Shown here piece after piece: positions 44,644 through 53,188 of a stretch of 64,000 bases of DNA; position 1 is the stretch's first letter; every line of letters begins with the position of its first letter. Source of the DNA: Ilyomonas sp963790435 (lineage in GTDB: Bacteria; Bacteroidota; Bacteroidia; Chitinophagales; Chitinophagaceae); NCBI GenBank assembly GCA_963790435.1, contig CAWBOI010000001.1, positions 186,001-250,000 of the forward strand, given 5' to 3'. The notes under the pieces were generated by a model that worked only from the letters and a program-made list of their open reading frames with translations, was not told where the DNA came from and made no database searches. The translations under genes were made by a program, and so were the position numbers.

Positions 44644-45885
44644 TTATACCATCTCAACCGGCTCGCCAATGGCACTTTGCCGATGACTGGCGCTTCGCTG
44701 ATTGTCTTTAAAAAAGAGCAAAAACAAAACAAAAACAAAGGCTGCAATTCCGGCAGGCACCATCCAGATGCTTCGCCAGTGAACAATGTTATTAACCGTG
44801 TACCAATCCTTCACATAACCCGAAAGCAAGGTTCCTATCCACATGCCAATGCCATACGTTGCCATGGTTATCATTCCCTGTGCCTGACTTTGTATTTGAA
44901 CTGAGGCTTTGCTATCAGTATAAATTTGTCCGGTTACAAAAAAGAAATCAAAACAAACGCCATGCAAGATGATGCCGGCGAACAAGAGCCACAGCAAGTC
45001 ATCAGCATTGCCATAGCCAAAGCAAAGAAAACGAAGCGTCCATGCAATCATGCCCAGCATTATCATCCATTTTACTCCCAGTCTGCGGAAAAAGAAAGGA
45101 ATCAGCAGAATAAAAAAAGCTTCCGAAAATTGCCCGAACGTCATGTTGCTGGTTACGTTTTTCATACCGGCATCCACCAAATATAAATTGGTGAAACTAT
45201 AATAAAAAGAAAGCGGAATACAGATTAAAACCGAAGCGATGAAGAAGATAACAAACGAGCGATCTTTAAACAGCACAAACGCATCGGCGCCTAATATTTG
45301 TGCGAAGGTTGCTTTTGTACCTTTAGCCTTTGGCGGCGTAGAGGGTAAAAAGAAACTCAGCAAACCCAGCACCAATGATGCCACCGCAGCCATTTTAAAA
45401 GTGGCTACCAATTGATCTGTACCGATATGAAATACTTTATCAATCAACCAGCCGGTTGCAATCCAGCCAATGGTTCCTAAAACACGGATGGAAGCAAACT
45501 CTTTACTGGTGTCTTTCATCTGCCGGAAGGCAACACTGTTTGCCAATGCCAATGTTGGCGCATAAGCAAGAGAATATAATAACAATATCCAGTAAAAAGC
45601 ATCGGGCGATGTAATGGTGGTTAGGTAAAACAACAAAGCTGCTCCTATCAGATGCAATACACCTAATACGCGTTGCGCGGCAAAAAAACGGTCGGCAATC
45701 ATGCCTACAAAAAATGGTGAAATGATGGTAGCAATTGCCATTGCACTGTAAGCTGCGCCCACTTGCAGGCCGGTAGCGTGAAGCACTTTATCTAAGTATG
45801 TTCCCATCGTTACATACCAGGCGCCCCAGATAAAAAACTCCAAAAACATGAGTATAGAAAGCTGCACGCGCGTTGTTGTTTTCAT
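44644..45885 (-). CDS. Nucleoside:H+ symporter-type MFS transporter
   Basis: The 413-residue protein has about 12 membrane helices. MFLEFFIWGAWYVTMGTYLD near the N-terminus is characteristic of the NupG/XapB nucleoside symporter branch, though Bacteroidota members often accompany sugar or nucleoside oxidoreductases. Here the next gene is a Gfo/Idh/MocA dehydrogenase, so the substrate may be a sugar or cyclitol rather than a nucleoside. I start at 45885 (MKTTTRVQLSILMFLEF). It is divergent from pcm. Confidence 0.85.
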   Translation of the reverse strand: MKTTTRVQLSILMFLEFFIWGAWYVTMGTYLDKVLHATGLQVGAAYSAMAIATIISPFFVGMIADRFFAAQRVLGVLHLIGAALLFYLTTITSPDAFYWILLLYSLAYAPTLALANSVAFRQMKDTSKEFASIRVLGTIGWIATGWLIDKVFHIGTDQLVATFKMAAVASLVLGLLSFFLPSTPPKAKGTKATFAQILGADAFVLFKDRSFVIFFIASVLICIPLSFYYSFTNLYLVDAGMKNVTSNMTFGQFSEAFFILLIPFFFRRLGVKWMIMLGMIAWTLRFLCFGYGNADDLLWLLFAGIILHGVCFDFFFVTGQIYTDSKASVQIQSQAQGMITMATYGIGMWIGTLLSGYVKDWYTVNNIVHWRSIWMVPAGIAAFVFVLFLLFFKDNQRSASHRQSAIGEPVEMV

Positions 45886-46028
45886 GCGAATTTTATTCAA
45901 TGGTTGGCATTGCAATGGTGCAACAGCAAAGTAACTCTTTTGTTGTAAACTGCCGTTAAAGCAACGTTGAAAAAAGCGGAAACAAAAATTTATTTTTACA
46001 AAACGCACTGCCTTATTTTGCGCCTTAC

Positions 46029-46691
46029 ATGAAGAAGGGAGAAGACACATACATGCACAAAGGAATGAGACGCCAACTCATTCAACTGCTTCGCCAGAAA
46101 GGGATTAAAGATGAGAATGTACTCGAAGCCATGAATGCTATTCCGCGACATTGGTTTTTGGATTCGGCTTTTGATAAAATTGCTTATGAAGACCGTGCCT
46201 TTCCCATCGGTGAAGGACAAACCATTTCGCAACCTTATACGGTAGCTTATCAAACTGAATTGTTGAACGTTCATCGTAATGATAAAGTGCTGGAAATAGG
46301 AACCGGAAGTGCTTACCAGGCAACGGTTTTAGCTGAAATGGGTACACGTGTTTTCACCATCGAGCGACAAAAAACACTGTACAATATTCAGGCAAACAAT
46401 TATGTTTTCAAAAACACGTATCCCAACATTAAATTTTTTTATGGCGATGGGTTTGAAGGTTTGCCCTCCTTTGCTCCTTTCGATAAGATTATCATCACCG
46501 CTGCCGCTCCATTCGTTCCGCCGAAATTGGTTGAGCAACTCCGTGTTGGCGGTGTAATGGTAGTGCCCGTGGATGACGATGGCAAGCATCACCAACGCAT
46601 GTTACGTATCACCAAATGGGAAGAGGGCGTTGACACTGAAACCTTTGATAAGTTTTCTTTTGTTCCGATGTTGAAGGGGAAAAATTATTAG
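46029..46691 (+). CDS. pcm: Protein-L-isoaspartate O-methyltransferase
   Basis: Pcm methylates abnormal isoaspartyl residues so that they can be repaired, using S-adenosylmethionine. The 220-residue protein has the motifs IPRHWFLDSAFDKIAYEDRA, PIGEGQTISQPYTVAYQTEL, VLEIGTGSAYQATVLAEMG (SAM site), YGDGFEGLP and ITAAAPFVPPKLVEQL. Its length matches the family. It is divergent from the transporter and convergent with the amidohydrolase. Its product SAH is what AhcY, encoded 32 kb away, removes. Confidence 0.92.
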   Translation: MKKGEDTYMHKGMRRQLIQLLRQKGIKDENVLEAMNAIPRHWFLDSAFDKIAYEDRAFPIGEGQTISQPYTVAYQTELLNVHRNDKVLEIGTGSAYQATVLAEMGTRVFTIERQKTLYNIQANNYVFKNTYPNIKFFYGDGFEGLPSFAPFDKIIITAAAPFVPPKLVEQLRVGGVMVVPVDDDGKHHQRMLRITKWEEGVDTETFDKFSFVPMLKGKNY

Positions 46692-46772
46692 CTAAACTCG
46701 TTGGCGGGTTTGTCTTCATTGAAGAACAAGTGAGAAGAAACTGTTTTGTAAAGTACGTGCGGATCAGTACTT

Positions 46773-48056
46773 TCAATCCTTATTTTTAAAAATTTGTCCA
46801 TCTTTTATAACAAGGTAAACCGATTCTATGTTGTCAATATTCTCTAAAGGATTTTTATGGAGAAGCAACAAATCAGCGGTTTCGCCAATTGACACTGCGC
46901 CCCTTGTATTATCAATATGTAAGGCCTTCGCACTGTTTAGTGTAGCTGCTATAACAGCATCTAAGGGTGCAAAGCCTGCTTCCTTTACCAAAAGTTCCAT
47001 TTCTTTTTGCACAAATTCTTTCTGGTCATCATCGGTGCCTGCATCTATTGTTACACCTGCTTTGTATGCCTGCGTTGTAATGCGTTTTCCAATTTCATAA
47101 TCATAGCGCATGTTTGAGTCTTCTTCTCCCCATTGCTTATACGTTAACAAGGTTGCATCCAGAATAGTATGATGAGTTTTCATTAAAGTAAAGAAGGAGG
47201 AAAAATCAGGTGTTACACCATCCCAAAACGTAGCATCATGCCGTTCATTCTTCCACAACGGAGGAATGGTATCTAACTTTTGATGAATGATTAATGGTGA
47301 ATGGGAAATTACGTTTACACCCGCTTTCACTATATCAGAAGGCTTGGCATTCTGAAGCCACGCATGTGCCCAAACAAGCATGTTTTGGCGAGTCGCTTCG
47401 CTAACAATTTTATTTACGAGCGGCGCAGATAAATTAGCATATAACTTGATGCCGGTTGCTCCTGTACCTTTTGCTTCCGCTATAGCCAATACCATATTTG
47501 TACTGTCTGTAACAGCAAGCATGTAAGGCATTGTTCCGGCAACAGCGCCTTTGGAAGAAAGGGCAGTTCTTGAGTCATTGAAAAAAACAGGACCTGCCAT
47601 CAACGCTGAATAATAAATATTGGGCGAAACCAAATCGCCGGTTGCTGCATCGCGCGATAGGCTTGCCAATGTACGTGCGTCACCTGCCATGTCTCTCACT
47701 GAAGTTACACCGCTGTACAACATTCTTCGCAGCGCATCCAATGTGTGCTCACGGTTATCAACACCGGAAGGGTCAGTAGCCAAATGCACATGTGCGTCTA
47801 TCAAACCTGGCAACATGTATTTCCCTTCCATTCTAAGGATATTGAACGAGTCAGGAATGGATTGACTACCGTCTGTAAAAATATTATTGATCATACCCTG
47901 CTCAATCAAAATCGTTTGATGCGCAGCTGGAATTTGATGATTGGCATCAATGACGGTAACACCTGTTATCGCATACTTCTCAAACGATACCTGAGCATGC
48001 ACATTATTCCATAACAAAGACAAAAAAAGCAGAGTTATGGTTTTACAAATTGTCAT
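46773..48056 (-). CDS. Exported amidohydrolase-family protein
   Basis: The 427-residue protein has a signal peptide (MTICKTITLLFLSLLWNNVHA) and the amidohydrolase fold: GKYMLPGLIDAHVHLATDP with the HxH zinc site, VWAHAWLQN and SHSPLIIH with further histidines, and TIDAGTDDDQ with the catalytic aspartate. The closing VSIGETADLLLLHKNPLENI is typical of imidazolonepropionase/ prolidase-like secreted members. The substrate is unknown. It stands alone between pcm and the polyprenyl synthase. Confidence 0.88.
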   Translation of the reverse strand: MTICKTITLLFLSLLWNNVHAQVSFEKYAITGVTVIDANHQIPAAHQTILIEQGMINNIFTDGSQSIPDSFNILRMEGKYMLPGLIDAHVHLATDPSGVDNREHTLDALRRMLYSGVTSVRDMAGDARTLASLSRDAATGDLVSPNIYYSALMAGPVFFNDSRTALSSKGAVAGTMPYMLAVTDSTNMVLAIAEAKGTGATGIKLYANLSAPLVNKIVSEATRQNMLVWAHAWLQNAKPSDIVKAGVNVISHSPLIIHQKLDTIPPLWKNERHDATFWDGVTPDFSSFFTLMKTHHTILDATLLTYKQWGEEDSNMRYDYEIGKRITTQAYKAGVTIDAGTDDDQKEFVQKEMELLVKEAGFAPLDAVIAATLNSAKALHIDNTRGAVSIGETADLLLLHKNPLENIDNIESVYLVIKDGQIFKNKD

Positions 48057-48248
48057 CGGTAGCTTGTGTTGAATAAAGATTGAAGATATAAAAAGAGTAC
48101 AGTAACAAACAGGACTTCTATTTGTAGAAGAATAGAATATAGTTCTTACATCATTTACAAGGTTAGCAGATTTTTAGGCAAAAACAAACCTTTCTTTTTT
48201 CGCTGCCATTCTCTGCTTTATTTTGCATCATTCACACAATCGGTCTTC

Positions 48249-49214
48249 ATGCAGTCATTTCAGGAGTTAAGTATTGAATTTAAAAAACGGTTTGAAACGG
48301 AACATTTTCCGCAGCAACCTGCTACGCTATACGAGCCGGGACGTTATTTTTTAAACATCGGCGGCAAGCGTATTCGTCCTGCGTTATGCTTGCTGGGCAA
48401 CGAATTGTTCGATGCCATAAAAGAAGATGCCTGGCACGTAGCCACTGCCATTGAACTGTTCCACAATTTTACCCTGATACATGATGATATCATGGACAAA
48501 GCACCGCTGCGCCGTGGTATGCAAACCGTGCATCACAAATACGGCGAAAGTACAGCCTTGCTGAGTGGCGATGTAATGTTGATTGTGGCGTATGAGTATT
48601 TAAATAAAATCAGTACCTCGTATTCGCAACGCATTTATAAGTTGTTCAACCAAACAGCAAAACAGGTGTGTGAAGGTCAGCAGTTAGACATGGACTTTGA
48701 AAAAGCGGCAAAAGTAAACCTTGCCGATTACCTCTTGATGATTGAATTAAAAACCTCTGTGTTACTGGCGGCTTCTTTACAAATGGGCGCTATCATTGGC
48801 GGAGCCAGCGCGCATAACTGCAATCATTTGTATCAATTTGGAAAAAACCTTGGTATTGCCTTTCAAATTCAGGACGATTATTTAGACGCTTTTGGCGATC
48901 CGGAAAAATTTGGAAAAGACGTGGGCGGCGATATCCGGCAAAACAAAAAAACATTTTTATTGTTACATGCTTTAGAAGTTGCTAACCCCTCGCAGCGCAG
49001 CGAAATTGAAGAGCTGCTGAATCGAACTTATGATGATAAAGTGGAACGCATGATAGCTCTTTACAAAGCTTGTAATGTGGATGATTGGGCGAAAGAGGCA
49101 AAAGCCGAATACATGAATACCGCGATGCAACATTTGGAAGATATTGCTGTGGTGTCGTCGCGCAAAAAACCGTTGCAGGAATTGGCTGATTATCTTGTGA
49201 GCCGTGATTCGTGA
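48249..49214 (+). CDS. Polyprenyl synthetase (trans-isoprenyl diphosphate synthase)
   Basis: The 321-residue enzyme condenses isopentenyl diphosphate into allylic chains for quinones or carotenoids. FLNIGGKRIRPALCLLGNEL precedes the first Asp-rich motif DDIMD (79-83) in FTLIHDDIMDKAPLRRG; the second is QIQDDYLDAFGD near 215. Both are intact. Product chain length cannot be read with certainty. An amino acid permease follows 62 bases later on the same strand. Confidence 0.92.
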   Translation: MQSFQELSIEFKKRFETEHFPQQPATLYEPGRYFLNIGGKRIRPALCLLGNELFDAIKEDAWHVATAIELFHNFTLIHDDIMDKAPLRRGMQTVHHKYGESTALLSGDVMLIVAYEYLNKISTSYSQRIYKLFNQTAKQVCEGQQLDMDFEKAAKVNLADYLLMIELKTSVLLAASLQMGAIIGGASAHNCNHLYQFGKNLGIAFQIQDDYLDAFGDPEKFGKDVGGDIRQNKKTFLLLHALEVANPSQRSEIEELLNRTYDDKVERMIALYKACNVDDWAKEAKAEYMNTAMQHLEDIAVVSSRKKPLQELADYLVSRDS

Positions 49215-49276
49215 AGCAGGTTACAGCAATAAGCAAGTGATGAAATAGTTATATCTTTCACCACCAAAACCACTTC

Positions 49277-50980
49277 ATGTCTTCATCTCTGTTCAGGAAA
49301 AAAAACATTGCCAAAATACTTGCTGATGCGGCCAACAAAGAAGAAGCCGCCCATGGTGGAAGCACAGGTTTGAAACGTGTATTAACACTCCGCGACCTTA
49401 CCTTTTTTGGAATTGCCGCAATTATTGGTGCAGGCAGTTTTAGCAGTTTGGGTGAAGCTTGTTTTAAAGGCGGCCCCGGTGTTGTATTTTTATTCATTAT
49501 TTGTGCAGTGGCTTGTGGTTTCACGGCGCTTTGTTATGCCGAATTTGCCAGCCGCATTCCGGTGGCAGGCAGTGCTTATACGTATGCCTACGCTTCATTT
49601 GGCGAGTTGTTCGCATGGATTATTGGCTGGGCTTTAATTATGGAATATTCCATCGGTAACATTTACGTTGCTTTTTCGTGGAGCGATTATTTTGTTTCTT
49701 TTCTTCATAAGATTAATGTTCACATTCCCGATTATCTTTCGTGCAGTTATATGGAAGCGCATAACGCTTTCCTCTCCCATTCTCCCAATACTGCATTAAT
49801 CAATGCCTGGAACAGTGCGCCGTTGATCGGGTCGCTCAAAATCATTTTCGATTTGCCTGCGCTCATTATTAATATTTTGATTACGATGCTAGTATATGTT
49901 GGCGTAAAAGAATCGCGCAACTTTAGCAATGTGATGGTAGTTTTAAAATTGTGCGCTGTAGTGTTGGTAATTGCTGTTGGCGCTTATTATGTGGTTCCGG
50001 CAAACTGGTTTCCAACAAACGATGCAGGCGAACAAGCGTTTATGCCAAACGGCTTTGGCGGTGTAATGAGCGCTGTGAGCGGTGTGTTCTTTGCCTATAT
50101 TGGTTTTGATGCCGTAAGTGTTATGGCTGAAGAAGCCAAAGATCCACAACGCGATTTGCCACGAAGCATGATACTTTCTCTGGTGATTTGTACCGTTGTT
50201 TATATTTTATTGACGCTTGTGTTAACCGGCGTTATGAATTACAAAGGCTTTGAAGGTGTAGGCGATCCGCTGGCAAAAATTTTTGAAGTAACCCATGTGG
50301 GCTGGATGCAGTTTTTGATTTCAATCATTGCTGTTGTCGCGATGACGAGTGTGTTGCTGGTGTTTCAAATGGGGCAGCCTCGCATTTGGATGAGCATGAG
50401 CCGCGATGGTTTGCTTCCGCCCCTGTTTCAAACCATTCATCCCCGTTTTCAAACGCCTTCTTTTTCAACTATCATCACCGGCTTGCTGGTAGCCATTCCA
50501 CTTTTGTTTACAGATAAAACGTTCGTGCTCGATTTTACCAGCATTGCTACTTTGTTTGCTTTTGTGCTGGTTTGCGGTGGCGTATTATTAATACCCCGAA
50601 AAGAAAAGGTTGCAGGCAAGTTCAACATGCCTTACATCAATGGCAAATATGCTTTTGGTTTTGTTATTTTAATAGCGATTCTATCAATAGGATTTTATGA
50701 TAAAGGCTATTTTGAAGGCTTATTCAACATTAATGAAGACAATGCTTCTCTCAATATTTCTAGCATTATCTTTTGGATTGCTATGATATTGATTGCGGTT
50801 GTTGCTTTTGTAAAAAACTATTCTTTAATACCCTTACTCGGCCTTTCTACCTGTTTGTATTTATTAACCGGCATGACTGGCACCAACTGGGCATGGTTTG
50901 CATCTTGGCTGGTGTTGGGCTTGATTGTTTATTTTCTATATGGATATAGAAAAAGTAAACTGAAGAATGAACTGAATTAA
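49277..50980 (+). CDS. APC-family amino acid permease
   Basis: The 567-residue protein has about 12-14 membrane helices and the APC start LRDLTFFGIAAIIGAGSFSS, where G-x-G in the first broken helix binds substrate, then FVSRIPVAGSAYTYAYASFG (reading FASRIPVAGSAYTYAYASFG) and GFDAVSVMAEEAKDPQRDLP. It resembles cationic amino acid transporters, which carry two extra helices, matching the length. The substrate is not determined. Confidence 0.9.
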   Translation: MSSSLFRKKNIAKILADAANKEEAAHGGSTGLKRVLTLRDLTFFGIAAIIGAGSFSSLGEACFKGGPGVVFLFIICAVACGFTALCYAEFASRIPVAGSAYTYAYASFGELFAWIIGWALIMEYSIGNIYVAFSWSDYFVSFLHKINVHIPDYLSCSYMEAHNAFLSHSPNTALINAWNSAPLIGSLKIIFDLPALIINILITMLVYVGVKESRNFSNVMVVLKLCAVVLVIAVGAYYVVPANWFPTNDAGEQAFMPNGFGGVMSAVSGVFFAYIGFDAVSVMAEEAKDPQRDLPRSMILSLVICTVVYILLTLVLTGVMNYKGFEGVGDPLAKIFEVTHVGWMQFLISIIAVVAMTSVLLVFQMGQPRIWMSMSRDGLLPPLFQTIHPRFQTPSFSTIITGLLVAIPLLFTDKTFVLDFTSIATLFAFVLVCGGVLLIPRKEKVAGKFNMPYINGKYAFGFVILIAILSIGFYDKGYFEGLFNINEDNASLNISSIIFWIAMILIAVVAFVKNYSLIPLLGLSTCLYLLTGMTGTNWAWFASWLVLGLIVYFLYGYRKSKLKNELN

Positions 50981-51197
50981 AGAAGGATTAGAATGATGAT
51001 TTCTTCCGTTATTATTTGTCAACAAGTTAGTTACACCAGATCGTCTGCCTTCCAATTATCTTTTAGTAACAAGTTTTACCTGCTTTGCAATACAAGATTT
51101 TTGTTCTTTGATGAGAGTGCCGGTAATAAGCAAATGTTCTTATTTAAATGTAAGAATCTAAAGGTTCATACCTTTAATAAAACAAAGACCACTCGTT

Positions 51198-51989
51198 ATG
51201 AAGACAATTATCCTCTCCTTTCTTTTTACTATGATTGCTGGTTTTTCTTTTACCGCATATAGCCAGGTGAAAATTGGCGACAATATTCAAAGCATTAATA
51301 CCAATTCGTTGCTGGAGTTGGAAAGCACTACTAAAGGCTTGCTACTGCCCCGCTTAACGGGTGACCAAATCAGAGCGATGAGTAATGTGCCTGTTGGTAT
51401 GTTTGTTTTTAATAGTACAGATAGTGCCTTGTATCTTCGGCGCGATACTGGCTGGACAGTACTTGCTTTGCGTACTGATATAACTCCGCATAACGAATGG
51501 TCTACTTTAGATGGTAACATTTACAGCGCCGGCAATCGTAGCGTAGGCATTGGTACACCCGCCCCTTTAGCAAAACTTGATGTGAATGGCACGGTTCGGG
51601 CTACGGGCATTACCATTCCTGGTTTTGCTTCCATCAACAATTTTGTTATAAGCAGCCTTACCGGCAGCCTTACTACCCGCAAAGGTTTCGGTGGTTTAGG
51701 ATTGAATTATATTATTTGTGTGAGCGGTTTGTTCCCATCTCGGGGTGGTCTCGGAAGCGAAATTTCTGCCATGATTGGTGAAGTGAAATTGTTTGCCGGA
51801 AATTTTGCTCCCGACGGCTGGGCAATATGCGATGGCAGTCTGCTATCAATTTCATCCAACACTGCTCTGTTTAGCATTTTAGGAACTACGTATGGCGGTG
51901 ATGGAAGAACCAATTTCGCGCTGCCGGATTTGCGCGATAATACTGCGGTTGGTGCTGGTTCATTCTGGCAATTGGGTGAAAAAAATTAA
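51198..51989 (+). CDS. Exported protein with phage tail-collar domain
   Basis: The 263-residue protein has a signal peptide (TIILSFLFTMIAGFSFTAYS), a Bacteroidota surface-protein segment (VKIGDNIQSINTNSLLELES, GLLLPRLTGDQIRAM) and a C-terminal tail-collar (microcystin-dependent) domain: IGEVKLFAGNFAPDGWAICD, LFSILGTTYGGDGRTNFALP, DLRDNTAVGAG. The domain stops soon after WQLGEKN, shorter than in phage tail collars. The protein is probably at the cell surface. No other phage gene is near, so this is not a prophage. A protein with a secretion tail follows. Confidence 0.82.
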   Translation: MKTIILSFLFTMIAGFSFTAYSQVKIGDNIQSINTNSLLELESTTKGLLLPRLTGDQIRAMSNVPVGMFVFNSTDSALYLRRDTGWTVLALRTDITPHNEWSTLDGNIYSAGNRSVGIGTPAPLAKLDVNGTVRATGITIPGFASINNFVISSLTGSLTTRKGFGGLGLNYIICVSGLFPSRGGLGSEISAMIGEVKLFAGNFAPDGWAICDGSLLSISSNTALFSILGTTYGGDGRTNFALPDLRDNTAVGAGSFWQLGEKN

Positions 51990-52085
51990 TACAAAAACAA
52001 CTGTATTTGTTTTCGTGGAAATAGTAAGAAGTGTCTCGGATAGCGGAAACAGAAAATCAGTGCTCCCAACAAAAAACATCATGCC

Positions 52086-53096
52086 ATGAAAATAATTATC
52101 AATAGCTTTCTTGTGGTTTGTATTCTTATTACAGCTATGGCAAAGCTTACTGCGCAAACTATAATGCACATTGGGGATGGTGGCAATATGTATATTCATA
52201 AAGATGCTGCCATTTCGTTGGATAGCCTTGTGCTTCAACCCTCCGCTAACTTTTTACTCACTGCCAACAGCATTAATAAAAGCAGAACCGTTACCCATGT
52301 TGCCACTGGAAATTATATTAGCCGCGTGTACAGTTTCAGCACACCGGTAACGAACTATAACGGTAATATTGCCATTTTTTATAAGGAAGATGAACTGAAC
52401 GGACTGGATAAGAATACCCTTGTATTGGAGGCTTATAACAATAGCAACTGGCAAACGTTTACCAATCCTGTTACCCGCAGTTCGATGCTCAATTTTGTAA
52501 ATACCATCGGCATAACCAATATTGGTTTAGATGAACTGACGCTTGCCAGCAGTAACAGCGTGTTGCCGTTGAAGTGGATTTCAGTAGAAGTTACGCGAGA
52601 GAACAATGTTACTTTAATAAAATGGATAACAGCCAACGAAGTAAGCAGCCGGTATTACCAGGTGCAAAAGAGCGATGATGCTACAATATGGACTAACGTT
52701 GGTAATCTCATTGCTGCAACTAATCATACAGCGTTAAATGATTATCTCCTTACTGATGCTTCGTTTTTAAATGGAACTGCTTATTACCGAATTGTGCAAA
52801 TGGATGCCAATGGCAAATTGAACTACTCTTCTATTGTTTCTGTAAAAAATATTTTGAACGATGACATTAGCGTGTATCCAATTCCAGCCATAAGCGTTGT
52901 TAATGTAAAAGCAAATAACAATACTACTATCAAACGCATCAAATTGTTTGATGCTGCGGGCAAATTACTGATGGTGAAAGAAGGCACCAACAACGTTTTG
53001 TATAGCTTTTCTATCAGCAATTTAGCAAGTGGCTTTTATCTCATATCAATTGAAACCAGTAATGGCAAAACAACAAAAGGTTTTATGAAGAAATAA
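52086..53096 (+). CDS. Exported protein with type IX secretion C-terminal domain
   Basis: The 336-residue protein has a signal peptide (IINSFLVVCILITAMAKLTA) and ends with a type A sorting domain: ISVYPIPAISVVNVKANNNT, IKLFDAAGKLL and YLISIETSNGKTTKGFMKK. The type IX system recognises this tail and removes it when anchoring or releasing the protein. The middle has fibronectin-like strands (ISVEVTRENNVTLIKWITAN). Its location would be the cell surface. It follows the tail-collar protein by 96 bases and may be its partner. No T9SS machinery gene is in the window. Confidence 0.88.
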   Translation: MKIIINSFLVVCILITAMAKLTAQTIMHIGDGGNMYIHKDAAISLDSLVLQPSANFLLTANSINKSRTVTHVATGNYISRVYSFSTPVTNYNGNIAIFYKEDELNGLDKNTLVLEAYNNSNWQTFTNPVTRSSMLNFVNTIGITNIGLDELTLASSNSVLPLKWISVEVTRENNVTLIKWITANEVSSRYYQVQKSDDATIWTNVGNLIAATNHTALNDYLLTDASFLNGTAYYRIVQMDANGKLNYSSIVSVKNILNDDISVYPIPAISVVNVKANNNTTIKRIKLFDAAGKLLMVKEGTNNVLYSFSISNLASGFYLISIETSNGKTTKGFMKK

Positions 53097-53123
53097 TTTT
53101 TTGCACAATTAAAAATATGTGCA

Positions 53124-53163
53124 AAAACAAAAGCGGTTGACGTTACGCAACCGCTTTTGTTTT
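53124..53163. terminator. Bidirectional intrinsic terminator between convergent genes
   Basis: Perfect 16-base arms (53124-53139 and 53148-53163, core AAAGCGGTTG/CAACCGCTTT) enclose an eight-base loop, with A-rich and T-rich ends. It serves the sorting-domain gene and dnaE. The left arm overlaps a copy of GCAAAAACAAA (53121-53131), the same arrangement as at 2982-3026. Confidence 0.85.
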
Positions 53164-53188
53164 ATCATTATTTACTGACTATTACACA

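Noticed and set aside
50981..51197. Small gene before the tail-collar protein
   Set aside because: The 89-residue frame starting at 50993 overlaps the real signal peptide in another frame and has no coding signature.
51198..51989. Prophage remnant
   Set aside because: Only one tail-collar domain on an exported protein is present; no other phage genes, attachment sites or integrase.
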